Assembly (NCBI RefSeq): GCF_045635475.1
Contig: NZ_JBJGXI010000036.1
Span: forward strand, 1-54,961
Source: JBJGXI01 sp045635475
GTDB taxonomy: Bacteria > Bacillota > Bacilli > Bacillales > Amphibacillaceae
Direction: 5' to 3'
DNA length: 54,961 nucleotides
Positions 9,570 to 18,310 of the stretch are shown here, piece after piece (positions within the stretch are counted from its first letter, which is position 1; each line of letters opens with the position of its first letter). The position numbers and the translations under genes are program-made. Under the pieces are notes generated by a model, which was not told where the DNA came from, made no database searches, and saw only the letters and a program-made list of their open reading frames with translations.

Positions 9570-10504
9570 TCCGCAGCGCCTCCCTTCGTAATTTCCAAGA
9601 AGATATCTTCTAAATTACTTTGCTTTTGCGAGAAAGATAAGATTGGTAGATTTCGTTGAACAGCTCTTTGCAGTAAGCCTACCTGTTCTTCATCCGTACC
9701 TTCATAGGTTAAGTGTAAGATAAATTCATCTTTTTCATCCTGCTCGATTTGCACGACATTCGGGTCATCTTCAAAGAAGGCCATTGCCTGCTGCACCTCT
9801 TCTTTTACGGTTACCATGATTATTTTCTGTGCTTGTAGCTGCTTTTCAATTTGACGCACATTACCACTGGCGGCTAAGCGTCCATGTTCAATCACGCCTA
9901 GTTCATCACAGATTTCTGACAACTCAGGGAGAATGTGAGAAGAAATCACAATTGTTTTATCCATATTTTTTAATTCTCGTAAAATCCCGCGCATTTCAAT
10001 TCGAGCTCTTGGGTCGAGACCAGACGCTGGTTCATCTAATATCAATACTTCAGGGTCATGGATTAGTGCTCTTGCTAAGCAAAGACGTTGCTTCATTCCT
10101 CGTGATAACAAATCAACGTAAGCATCATGTTTATCGGTTAGATTAACGAGATCCAGTAACTGGGGAATGATTGCCTTTCTTTCCTTGCTCGGCATCCCGT
10201 AGCTGGCACCATAAAAGTCTAAGTATTCATGAACCTTGAACTGGTCGTACACGCCAAAGAAATCTGGTACATAACCGATATATTTGCGCACTTGCTTAGG
10301 ATTTTTCGTAACGTCAAAACCATTCACATAAGCCGTTCCGTAGCTCGGCGCTAGCAGGGTTGCTAATATTGAAAATGTCGTTGATTTTCCTGCTCCATTG
10401 GGACCAACAAATCCAAATACAGTGCCTTTGTCAATCGTTAAATTCAAATGATCTAGCGCTGTAAATGAGCCATATCGCTTCGTTAATTCTGTTATTTCAA
10501 TCAT
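9566..10504 (-). CDS. ABC transporter ATP-binding protein
   Basis: This 312-aa ATPase has Walker A GPNGAGKST, a signature LSRGMKQR, Walker B VLILDEPASGLDP and H-loop SSH. A C-terminal extension of about 90 residues is typical of ABC-2/drug-type or GldA-like ATPases. The start is ATG behind AAGGAGTG. It overlaps the upstream 803-aa gene and the downstream permease gene by 4 nt each. It energises the neighbouring permease; substrate and direction are unknown. Confidence 0.93.
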   Translation of the reverse strand: MIEITELTKRYGSFTALDHLNLTIDKGTVFGFVGPNGAGKSTTFSILATLLAPSYGTAYVNGFDVTKNPKQVRKYIGYVPDFFGVYDQFKVHEYLDFYGASYGMPSKERKAIIPQLLDLVNLTDKHDAYVDLLSRGMKQRLCLARALIHDPEVLILDEPASGLDPRARIEMRGILRELKNMDKTIVISSHILPELSEICDELGVIEHGRLAASGNVRQIEKQLQAQKIIMVTVKEEVQQAMAFFEDDPNVVQIEQDEKDEFILHLTYEGTDEEQVGLLQRAVQRNLPILSFSQKQSNLEDIFLEITKGGAAE

Positions 10505-12912
10505 GGATTTGTCACTCCTTCCACGGTTACAATCGGTACGTCAACAGGTGCTTGTGCCATTAATTCGACCTGGATTACAATTTCATTATCTGCTATATAA
10601 TTAGCATGCACATTTTGATCAATGACTAGCCCTGTTTGATCCACAGGTTCATAGCTATCTGTTTGCCTGTTATAAATCGAATACATGACCCCTCGTTCAC
10701 TGTACATCTGTTGCAAGTTCACCTCTAATTTATTCACTTGCAAACCCCGCTCAGCAAATGCCTTTGGAATCCGATAAGTTAATTGATACAGACCACTTTC
10801 TGCATCGAAGAAAGGCTGTTCTTCCCCCATCCCATTATGATAAATATTACCCTCCACCACGGACAGATCAGGCGTCTGAAGCTCGGTAGCAAGGGAGACA
10901 CTTTCATTTTCAGGAAGTTCGACTGTTACTGGTTGCGTAAATAAATGTAGATTCGTTTCTTCCGTATCACGTCCATTCACCTGAACGTCTTGTAAGGAAT
11001 GACTAGTAATCGCGACGAGGTATGGCGCTTCGCTTCCTGCAAACATGTTATTGTTAATCGCACTAGATAGTAACTCTGATTTTAATTGTTCATCAGCAGC
11101 TGATTGATTGATCATACCCGGCTGACCATATAGTTTATAGGCAATATCTTGATATGGCTTGATGAACAGCCTGCTTTGGACTGCATCGAAAGAAACATCT
11201 ACAGACTCACCTGCCGCTAATGGACCAATTTCTTGATAGTCACGACCGCTAATCAAATAGATTTCTTCAAAATCATAAGCAAAATTGTTGGTAATTTGTC
11301 CGCCCACTTGATTGTTTGCTATGCTTAAGTTCGTAGCAAAATGTCCGTATTGCTGTGTCGGGTATTCTAACGTTACGTTACGCGGTGACCAAAACTCCAC
11401 CTGTTGAAATCTAACATCGGTTTGTTCCCCATTTGGCTCAACGATCGGCAGGTTCGAAAGCGAATCTACCCTATTATAATCACCTTGTGTTGCAAGTGGA
11501 TTAAGAGCTGTGTCCGTTGTCAATGTGTAAGTTCCAGCACCTCTAGATAACAGTGAAACTGCTCCATAGCCACTACCGATGCCACTTTGATTGACTGCAA
11601 TAACAGATACTGCATTCGTCTTAATCTCTCCTAATCTATCTTTTGCTCCAACTGTGTATAATCCGATACTTGATATGATCGCAAGTGCTGGGATTACGAT
11701 CCATGCCCACTCACGTTTGTCCATTTTTCTTAATACGATATAAACGATTGGTACAATGACAATTAAATAAATAATAAATGCAATCGAAAGTGTGGATACT
11801 TTGAAATTAGCCAACGATGGAAAACGGCTCGAAATACGTGCTAATGTATCCTCGATTTGATCATACATATTATAGTTATTGGAGACTGAATTTGCTAATC
11901 CACTCGTGAGTGAACTCCATACTTCTTGATTGCCTTGCCAATCTACAAACGCCGGATGTCCAATGTCATAAGTGAATTGAGTTACGACACCTTGCCCTGA
12001 TTCTCGTTCTGCGACTAGAGGGATATCATTCTGCGCATGTAACACGGTCGCGCCTGTTGCTAAATCACCTGTATATAACTCAAAATTATCGAGTTGCAGC
12101 GGCACTTCAGCTGCTTCCCCATAACCATCTAACACTTGAACTGCTTGTTCACCTGTTATATTTACCGGAAGCATCGTTTGCAGCGTGCCTACCTGTTGAT
12201 TAAGACCAGGTTCACTACCGATAACCAAATGCCCACCTTTGTTTACCCACTGTTGTATAGCTATTTGTACATTTTCTGGTAATGCCGCAATTGAAAAGTC
12301 ATTGATCACGAGCATATCAAGCACTTCTAGTCCTGTTGCAGCTTCGGGAAGAGCATTTGCGTCTAAGAATATCACTTCTGGATCTCCTCTTCGAAACGTC
12401 ATTAGTTTTAAATAATTTAAACTATCTGGTCGATCACTAAGAACACCAATCACAGCCTTGTCTCCCTGAACAAAATTTGGCGAGATCCGTAAACTATTAG
12501 ATATCTCCACTTCTTTGCTTAGCTTCCAGTCACCCTCATAAAGCCGAAATTGTTGAACATTTTGGTTAGGATTTTGTTGTAAGGCATCAATTCCCTCTAA
12601 ACTCCGAACCGTGAATTGGATTGTTTTAGACGTATCTGCTGCAATATTAACTGGAATTACCTTGTTCACGACAGTTGAATAATCTAATGGCAATGTGATA
12701 ACAAGATCACCTGCAAAATCTGCTTTATTATTCGTAATTGTTAACGTAACAGGCAACCCTACTTGCTGTTTCGCTTTTCCGTTTAATCCAGCTTCTACTT
12801 CAATTTCAAGTCTGTCATCTTCATCGGCATGTACCAGATTCGCTGTACTTAAAAATGCGACACACATGAATAATGCTAAAAAAACACCGAAGAAGCTATT
12901 ATGTATTTTCAT
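10501..12912 (-). CDS. Exported membrane-anchored protein, GldG-like
   Basis: This 803-aa protein has a cleavable-looking signal peptide (1-29, ending VHADE). A beta-sandwich region follows, then a GATase-like alpha/beta segment at about 150-240 (KAVIGVLSDRP, then WVNKGGHLVIGSEPG). Two membrane helices lie at about 375-425, followed by a long second exported beta-rich region. It is the first gene of the operon, behind AGGGAGG. Its position before an ABC ATPase and permease recalls GldG-type partners of GldAF transporters, but this is a topology and context argument. The GATase-like fold recurs in both VWA proteins of the operon. Confidence 0.82.
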   Translation of the reverse strand: MKIHNSFFGVFLALFMCVAFLSTANLVHADEDDRLEIEVEAGLNGKAKQQVGLPVTLTITNNKADFAGDLVITLPLDYSTVVNKVIPVNIAADTSKTIQFTVRSLEGIDALQQNPNQNVQQFRLYEGDWKLSKEVEISNSLRISPNFVQGDKAVIGVLSDRPDSLNYLKLMTFRRGDPEVIFLDANALPEAATGLEVLDMLVINDFSIAALPENVQIAIQQWVNKGGHLVIGSEPGLNQQVGTLQTMLPVNITGEQAVQVLDGYGEAAEVPLQLDNFELYTGDLATGATVLHAQNDIPLVAERESGQGVVTQFTYDIGHPAFVDWQGNQEVWSSLTSGLANSVSNNYNMYDQIEDTLARISSRFPSLANFKVSTLSIAFIIYLIVIVPIVYIVLRKMDKREWAWIVIPALAIISSIGLYTVGAKDRLGEIKTNAVSVIAVNQSGIGSGYGAVSLLSRGAGTYTLTTDTALNPLATQGDYNRVDSLSNLPIVEPNGEQTDVRFQQVEFWSPRNVTLEYPTQQYGHFATNLSIANNQVGGQITNNFAYDFEEIYLISGRDYQEIGPLAAGESVDVSFDAVQSRLFIKPYQDIAYKLYGQPGMINQSAADEQLKSELLSSAINNNMFAGSEAPYLVAITSHSLQDVQVNGRDTEETNLHLFTQPVTVELPENESVSLATELQTPDLSVVEGNIYHNGMGEEQPFFDAESGLYQLTYRIPKAFAERGLQVNKLEVNLQQMYSERGVMYSIYNRQTDSYEPVDQTGLVIDQNVHANYIADNEIVIQVELMAQAPVDVPIVTVEGVTNP

Positions 12913-13063
12913 CTGATTATCCTCCCTAATGCCTTACTTTCACCATTTGTTTTACTACTTATATTATTAGACGAATCAAATTCTAAAAGTACTACATGTC
13001 TACCCGAATTGTATCATAGAAAGTGGAATTAATTGCTAATTTTTTGATAATTCATTTTATACG

Positions 13064-13113
13064 AAAAAGACCCACAGAAAATTGTGATTAACTAATTCCA
13101 GTGGGTTTCATAT
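13064..13113 (-). terminator. Terminator after the Cof-type HAD gene
   Basis: On the minus strand, AAACCCAC and GTGGGTCTT flank a loop of about 25 nt and are followed by TTTTT. It lies between the HAD gene and the start of the MoxR operon, so the two are probably separate transcripts. Confidence 0.6.
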
Positions 13114-13166
13114 GTTCATATAAGTTCTTACGTTTGAGACCATCTTTCAATTTGTTATATATCACC

Positions 13167-13970
13167 TTACTGTTTCTCTAGAATAAACTTATTAATAACT
13201 TCCTTCACGCCACCCTCATTGTTGGAAACCGTTATATACTTTGCTACATCCTTCAATGCCTGGGTAGCATTTCCTACAGCAACTGGTAAACCGACGGCTT
13301 GTAATAAGGGGATATCGTTCCAACTATCACCGATGCCGATCACTTCTTCGGGATCAATACCATAATGTTTGCAAAGCTGATGGACAGCAGCCCCTTTGTT
13401 TACGTCCTGATGCATAAATTCTAGGAAATTCGGTTTTGATTTGGTCATATAGTAACCCGTATTACCTTCAGCTTTCAATTCATTTTCTAATTCGTTAATC
13501 ACTTCTGGATCATCAATAATTAACATTTTTGTAATTGGTTCAGTTAAAAATCGTTCGTTAAATTTTGGCTCTACATAAAAAGGAATGTCATTCAGTTCGC
13601 AATAAGCTTTTACCTTGTCATTCTCTTCTTTAACATAAAGCTTGTCATTGCTGTACACCTGCAAATGAAAGCCTCTTTCATGACAAAACCGGATAAACTT
13701 CTGAGCAACTTCTGTTGGCACCCCTTGTTCATACAAAACTTCACCACTTTTGACTTCTTTAACCGAAGCACCTTGGTAGCTAATTACCGGTAAATCAAGG
13801 CCGATCTTTTCTGCCACTTGCTTAGCAGAAAGGTGCATCCTACCTGTAGCTAGCACAACTTTCACACCTTTTTCCAACGCCTTATGTATTGCTTCTACTG
13901 TGTCACCTGATACGACACCTTCATCTGTCAATAGTGTATCATCAATATCACTTACAACCATTTTGTACAT
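13167..13970 (-). CDS. Cof-type HAD-superfamily phosphatase
   Basis: This 267-aa protein has the HAD motif I DIDDTLLTDEG at its N-terminus, a motif II threonine in VVLATGR, a type-II cap domain, and the late motif GIGDSWNDIPLLQAVG. The YidA/YkrA/YwpJ type of Cof phosphatase acts on small sugar phosphates, flavin precursors or pyridoxal phosphate. The substrate cannot be assigned from sequence. It is monocistronic, with a terminator downstream. Confidence 0.92.
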   Translation of the reverse strand: MYKMVVSDIDDTLLTDEGVVSGDTVEAIHKALEKGVKVVLATGRMHLSAKQVAEKIGLDLPVISYQGASVKEVKSGEVLYEQGVPTEVAQKFIRFCHERGFHLQVYSNDKLYVKEENDKVKAYCELNDIPFYVEPKFNERFLTEPITKMLIIDDPEVINELENELKAEGNTGYYMTKSKPNFLEFMHQDVNKGAAVHQLCKHYGIDPEEVIGIGDSWNDIPLLQAVGLPVAVGNATQALKDVAKYITVSNNEGGVKEVINKFILEKQ

Positions 13971-14282
13971 TTACATCAGTCCCCTGTTACATGTTTTTTT
14001 CTATCATAGCACAGACGTGACTATCACTTCCTGCTTTTTGTATCTTGATTGAAAGACGAAAAAACCACCTCCTTATTTTTTATCAAAATTGGTTTTCCGT
14101 ACTAGGATGCTATTGATTGCTGTTCGAGCACTTTCTTTTTACTATTTTTCACATCTGCTTATTTATGAATTAATTATACGATTAGCTTTATAGCAATCAA
14201 AATCATTTACAAAGCATATCCTCACACCTCTAACAGTAAAGTAAATATAAAATCTCTTTTAACCTTCTAGGAGGAATGGTGA
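13971..14282. other. Intergenic region with no gene seen
   Basis: This gap separates divergent genes. On the minus strand there is a perfect AAGGAGGTGG at 14065-14074 with no usable start codon at the right distance. It is enclosed by AAAACC/GGTTTT, which could form a weak large-loop hairpin. I see no supported gene. Confidence 0.4.
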
Positions 14283-14690
14283 GTGCAGAAAAAAAATAAA
14301 CATCCGGGTTATTTATTTTTAGCTGCCAGTCTGATTTGTGGAGTTATATTAATAAGCTACTTATTTGGAGAAGGAGAAAGTAATGCCGGATTTCAATTTC
14401 TGCTCGGCATTATTTTTGGAACGCTTGCAGGCTTCGTCGTTAAATTCTTTCAATCATTATGGAAACTCAAAAATAGTAACAAACAGCTAAGTATGAATGA
14501 GAAAAGCGTTGTGGCAATGCGAAGATATTTGATGATCGTTTTGTATCTCGTCTTAATCGTAAGCACAGCTCTGTTACTATTTTTATATGGACTAGGTATC
14601 GAAACGATTGAAACTAGAGTGATTATTATTTATGTTGGACTTATTTATGTACTTATTATAGTTGGAGCTACGTTGACGAAAGGAAAGTGA
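14283..14690 (+). CDS. Small four-helix membrane protein, unknown
   Basis: This 135-aa protein starts at GTG behind a strong AGGAGG (14269-14274). Four predicted membrane helices lie at about 9-27, 37-56, 82-103 and 111-130, with a charged loop (KLKNSNKQLSMNEKS) in the middle. I do not recognise the family. It stands alone, convergent with the next small gene. The excellent ribosome site and clean membrane pattern argue that it is real. Confidence 0.75.
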   Translation: MQKKNKHPGYLFLAASLICGVILISYLFGEGESNAGFQFLLGIIFGTLAGFVVKFFQSLWKLKNSNKQLSMNEKSVVAMRRYLMIVLYLVLIVSTALLLFLYGLGIETIETRVIIIYVGLIYVLIIVGATLTKGK

Positions 14691-14732
14691 AAATGCACCC
14701 TTTCTTTAAGTACTACTTCAACGTTAACGAAA

Positions 14733-14776
14733 CAAAAAAAGGGATACGAATCACTGTATAATTAGCATCCCTTATT
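14733..14776 (-). terminator. Hairpin terminator between convergent genes
   Basis: AAGGGAT...ATCCCTT with a loop of about 20 nt is followed on the minus strand by TTTTTTT. It serves the 61-aa gene and may also stop the plus-strand gene. Confidence 0.55.
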
Positions 14777-14835
14777 GCCGTTGCCCATTCTATTTCGTAC
14801 CCGATAACTGAATCATTTTATTTATTTGCTATCTT

Positions 14836-15012
14836 TTAACTTTGATAGTACTCACTTACGAGTTCCCCGGCACTGTTATTCGTCATCTGGCTACCAAATT
14901 GTTTGATTTCCTTCTCTAGTTCTGCTTCGCTTAGCCCAGCGTAATAAAAATATGATGCTTTTGTATGTTTGCTTAGCATTTCACATAGATCATGTCTTTG
15001 TTTCGGGGTCAT
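14836..15012 (-). CDS. Small protein of unknown function
   Basis: The open frame begins with a GTG at 15021, but the ribosome site AAGAGG is best spaced (8 nt) for the ATG at 15012. That gives 58 residues starting MTPKQRHDLCEML. The product is soluble, charged and probably helical. It faintly resembles short Bacillus proteins of the BH0509 type (MTRxER...ELE), which is a weak memory-based similarity. No function can be assigned. Confidence 0.6.
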   Translation of the reverse strand: MTPKQRHDLCEMLSKHTKASYFYYAGLSEAELEKEIKQFGSQMTNNSAGELVSEYYQS

Positions 15013-15021
15013 ATCCATCAC

Positions 15022-15634
15022 CTCTTACCCTGATAATTAATAATTGTATTTGATCTATTTTCATCCAAATATCCAGCAATTTATGACAATCTATAATTAT
15101 ATCCTTACTGAGTTTGATCATCATTCCTTTCCATGCTCACTATAGAATAATGTTTATATGTTTTTAATGTTTGGACTTTTTTCTCGAGTTTACAATAATT
15201 CAATGATTACCTATACAAGTATATTCCCTTTTCTTTTCTATATTTAACGGCTTCAACGAAGAATGTTGTTAATTGTTACTAGGTGATATGTAACAATTCG
15301 AATTAGTAGTTTTTTTAGATGGAGATTAATGGATGAATATGCGATTAGAAGAATGGAACTGTTTGCTAGATTTCATAGTAGGTATCGATATCTCGGTGTG
15401 CAAAATTCGTTTTAATGGCTAGGAAAGATGTTGAGAAGTAGGCTCAAGCACAGGCAGAGAATATAAGATAAGACAAATAACTCAAGGGAATTCGAGATAA
15501 ATCCTAAGATTCGAACAGTGTACGTATTACCTTTATCTTCTATTTTAACTTAAATTAGTCAAACGAGACAATTAAAACGGTCAAAGAATTGTGTAACCAG
15601 CTAGGTAAGGTCACTATAAAATTGACTTCATATA
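15022..15634. other. Gene-poor region, probably decayed
   Basis: In 613 bp I find no convincing gene. One 28-codon frame at 15329-15415 (MDEYAIRRMELF...) follows GGAG, but is too short to support. The region lies immediately 5' of a truncated DUF3231 gene whose first 90 or so codons are missing, so it may mark a deletion or rearrangement junction. Confidence 0.4.
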
Positions 15635-16378
15635 ATGAAAGTATTTAGTCTCTCATTTGTGTATGGCATGAGTAAAATTGGGATTGCAACTTATGGCAAT
15701 ATTACTGCTACCGTTGCACGTCAAGATATTGTTGCGTTTTTTGGACAATGCATTGTGGACACAAAGGATTTGTTCCAAAAGGCGATTGATATTATGCTGT
15801 CAAAAGGTATTTATGATCATCCACCAAAAATTCCTTATCCGAACAACGTATCTTATGTGACTGATCAATCATATATGGCTCACCTGTTAGGAAGTAAACG
15901 ACCATTGAATGTAATGGAGTTAACTGAATTGTTTTTTCACATTGAAAGAAACTACTTTGGAACGATGGTGACGAGTGCATTTCTTCAAGTCGTCAAAGAT
16001 GAACAAATTAAAAAGTATATGGCAGAAGGAAAAAAACTAACAGAGAAGCAAATTCAGCTTTGTAACGATATTTTGCATAAAGACGGAATGCAAGGAAACA
16101 TTCCAGTTAGCATGGAAATTACCGATTCTACGCAAGCACCATTTTCTGATAAGCTCATGTTGTTTCTCCTTAATTCATTAAATTCTACTGGCATACATTA
16201 TATCGGACACGCTATCTCTGTTTCCACTCGGAAAGATTTGGCTTCAAAGTTCGTCCGATTGCTTCCAGACGTATTAACTTATGGGGAAGATGGATTGAAC
16301 TTATTAATTGCACGAGGATGGTTCGAGCAACCTCCACAGGGTCTAGATCGTAAAGAGTTAATTAACGAAGAAAAATAA
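15635..16378 (+). pseudogene. 5'-truncated DUF3231 family gene
   Basis: The 247 residues match the later two thirds of DUF3231 proteins: a YxMSKIGIATY segment, then RPLNVMELTELFFHIERN, and the repeat-like second bundle ending EDGLNLLIARGWFEQPPQ. Full-length family members are about 330 aa and begin with roughly 90 further residues that form the first helical bundle. They are absent here in all frames upstream. The ATG has no ribosome site, so the gene is probably not normally expressed. DUF3231 proteins are ferritin-like-fold proteins of bacilli of unknown function. Confidence 0.7.
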
Positions 16379-16420
16379 AATTGCATAAACATTGAACAAC
16401 CGAACATACTAAGCAAACCA

Positions 16421-16439
16421 TAGCTGGGAACTATGGTAG
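16421..16439 (+). other. Small hairpin downstream of the DUF3231 fragment
   Basis: CCATAG...CTATGG gives a 6-bp stem with a 7-nt loop. It lies in the same transcript as the terminator 40 nt further on. I could not match it to a riboswitch family. Confidence 0.4.
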
Positions 16440-16476
16440 GTAGAAAAGGTTCCGCACTGGATACTGATACCGGTTA

Positions 16477-16530
16477 TAGACCTCAACTAATCTTCTAAGG
16501 GGTAGATTAGTGAGGTCTATTTCTCTTTTT
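16477..16530 (+). terminator. Intrinsic terminator before the opuC-like operon
   Basis: TAGACCTCA (16477-16485) pairs with TGAGGTCTA (16511-16519), and the stem extends inward through CTAATCT/AGATTAG with one bulged A. It is followed by TTTCTCTTTTT. Confidence 0.75.
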
Positions 16531-16576
16531 ACCCACATCATTCTCCTTGTAAACAAACTGTCTAGAATCCGGATTT

Positions 16577-16605
16577 TTGACTACCACCAACTTCATTTAT
16601 AAAAT
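16577..16605 (+). promoter_or_regulatory. Sigma-A-type promoter of the opuC-like operon
   Basis: The -35 box TTGACT (16577-16582) and -10 box TAAAAT (16600-16605) are separated by 17 nt. They lie about 70 nt upstream of the first gene. Confidence 0.6.
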
Positions 16606-16675
16606 ATATATACCTCATGTTTAAAAAACGACGAATTGTGGCATTTAAAAAATAGTATAAAGGAGGGTTACTCAT

Positions 16676-17650
16676 TTGATCACGTTTAACAATGTAACAA
16701 AAACATTCGATGATGGGACGGTTGCAGTTGATGATGTTTCATTTACTGTAGAAAAGGGAAATCTGGTTACATTGATTGGTCCTAGTGGTTGTGGAAAAAC
16801 AACGACGATGAAAATGATCAATAAGCTTATCACGCTAACGTCAGGTACAATCACAATTGATGGAAAAGATGTCGCTAACGAGGATGACGTAGAGCTTCGT
16901 CGCAATATTGGTTATGTGATACAGCGGATTGGTTTACTGCCGCATATGACAATCGAAGAAAATGTTTCCCTAGTACCAAAATTAAAAGGCTGGAAAAAGC
17001 AAGATTACGAGCAAAAAGTAGACGATTTGCTTGATATGGTTGGCCTTGATCCTAACGTGTTCAAGAAACGCTATCCACTTGAATTAAGTGGTGGGCAACA
17101 GCAACGGATAGGTGTGATCCGGGCGCTAGCCGGCGAACCTCCGATTATTTTAATGGACGAGCCATTTAGTGCGCTTGATCCAATTAGCAGACAACAGCTA
17201 CAAGATGAATTAAAGCTACTGCAAGAGCGAATACATAAAACAATCGTTTTCGTTACCCATGATATTGATGAAGCCGTAAAAATTGCTGATCAAATTATCG
17301 TCATGAAAAATGGTAGCATTCAACAAATTGCCTCACCGACAGCATTGTTACAGCGGCCAGCTAATTCGTTTGTCCACTCTTTCATCGGAGAGGAACGCGT
17401 TAAGCAAGCAGCTAATAATAAAGGTAAACATGAAGCAGCGTCTATTATGAAACAGTTACCTTCAGATATTAGTACAAGTACATATCCAACAATCTCGACG
17501 AATTCACCTCTACAGGAGGTTGCACGCCTGATGCTGAGTAACCACGCAGAAGCTATAATCGTGGTAAATCAATCAGCCCAAGCTACAGGCATCATTGAAA
17601 AGAACCAATTGCTTCAAGAGTTGGCAGGAATCCAAGAGGAGGCAGAGTAG
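16676..17650 (+). CDS. opuCA: Glycine betaine/carnitine/choline ABC ATPase, OpuCA-like
   Basis: This 324-aa ATPase starts at TTG behind AGGAGGG. Walker A is GPSGCGKTT, the Q-loop region VIQRIGLLPHMTIEENV is typical of the OpuA/OpuC group, the signature is LSGGQQQR and Walker B is IILMDEPFSALDP. The C-terminal 80 residues hold a single CBS-like unit (STNSPLQEVARLMLSNHAEAI), whereas B. subtilis OpuCA has a tandem CBS pair. The next gene follows immediately after the stop codon. The family is sure; the exact osmolyte is inferred. Confidence 0.9.
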   Translation: MITFNNVTKTFDDGTVAVDDVSFTVEKGNLVTLIGPSGCGKTTTMKMINKLITLTSGTITIDGKDVANEDDVELRRNIGYVIQRIGLLPHMTIEENVSLVPKLKGWKKQDYEQKVDDLLDMVGLDPNVFKKRYPLELSGGQQQRIGVIRALAGEPPIILMDEPFSALDPISRQQLQDELKLLQERIHKTIVFVTHDIDEAVKIADQIIVMKNGSIQQIASPTALLQRPANSFVHSFIGEERVKQAANNKGKHEAASIMKQLPSDISTSTYPTISTNSPLQEVARLMLSNHAEAIIVVNQSAQATGIIEKNQLLQELAGIQEEAE

Positions 17651-18298
17651 ATGGAAGCTATTCAACTGTTTTTTGATACTGTCATCTCAAGGCGCGACCT
17701 TATTTTCGAAGGCTTTATCGAGCATTTGTACTTATCTTTTATAGCAATTGTAATTGCAGTCGGCATTTCTTTGCCACTTGGCATTTATATTTCACGGAAA
17801 AAGAGAGTGGCTGAATTTTATATAGGTATTACTGCTGTACTACAAACAATCCCCAGCCTTGCACTGTTCGGCTTTCTTGTTCCCGTGTTAGGAATTGGCA
17901 TGGCAACGGCACTTGTGGCACTTATTGTTTATGCACTGTTACCTATTTTACGTAATGTATATACAGGTATTACTGGTGTCGATGAAGGAATTATCGAGGC
18001 CGGCGAAGGTATGGGGATGACCCAACGGCAAATTTTATGGAAAATTCAGTTGCCACTTTCGTTACCTTTTTTAATGGCCGGTATCCGAACGGCCACAGTA
18101 CTTACGGTTGGCGTTGCTACACTTGCTACATTTGTTGGTGCTGGTGGTTTAGGGGATGTGATTTGGCGTGGCTTACAATCTTGGAACAATAGCCTCGTTC
18201 TAGCAGGTGCGATTCCTGTTGCCCTGTTAGCATTGTTTTTTGATTTTGTATTACGATTTATTGAGAAAAAAGTAACACCAAAAGGCATTAAAAACTAA
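17651..18298 (+). CDS. opuCB: Osmolyte ABC transporter permease, OpuCB-like
   Basis: This 215-aa permease has about six helices. The EAA-type loop, E-A-G-E-G-M-G-M-T at about 119-127 followed by QRQILWKIQLPLSLPFLMAG, is characteristic of OpuCB/ProW-like permeases. It starts at ATG directly after the ATPase stop codon. OpuC systems normally encode a second permease (OpuCD) after the binding protein. None is present here, so this subunit presumably homodimerises. Confidence 0.92.
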   Translation: MEAIQLFFDTVISRRDLIFEGFIEHLYLSFIAIVIAVGISLPLGIYISRKKRVAEFYIGITAVLQTIPSLALFGFLVPVLGIGMATALVALIVYALLPILRNVYTGITGVDEGIIEAGEGMGMTQRQILWKIQLPLSLPFLMAGIRTATVLTVGVATLATFVGAGGLGDVIWRGLQSWNNSLVLAGAIPVALLALFFDFVLRFIEKKVTPKGIKN

Positions 18299-18310
18299 GG
18301 AGTGGAACCA

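Noticed and set aside
14065..14075. AAGGAGGTGG on the minus strand as a ribosome site
   Set aside because: No start codon occurs 5-12 nt downstream with a usable frame, so it does not indicate a gene.
15329..15415. 28-codon frame MDEYAIRRMELF after GGAG
   Set aside because: Too short to judge and without recognisable similarity; it may be chance in a decayed region.
16379..16676. Riboswitch or T-box in front of the osmolyte transporter
   Set aside because: The two hairpins belong to the end of the preceding gene, and a promoter lies after them. The T-box, c-di-AMP (ydaO), purine and SAM consensus features I checked are absent.
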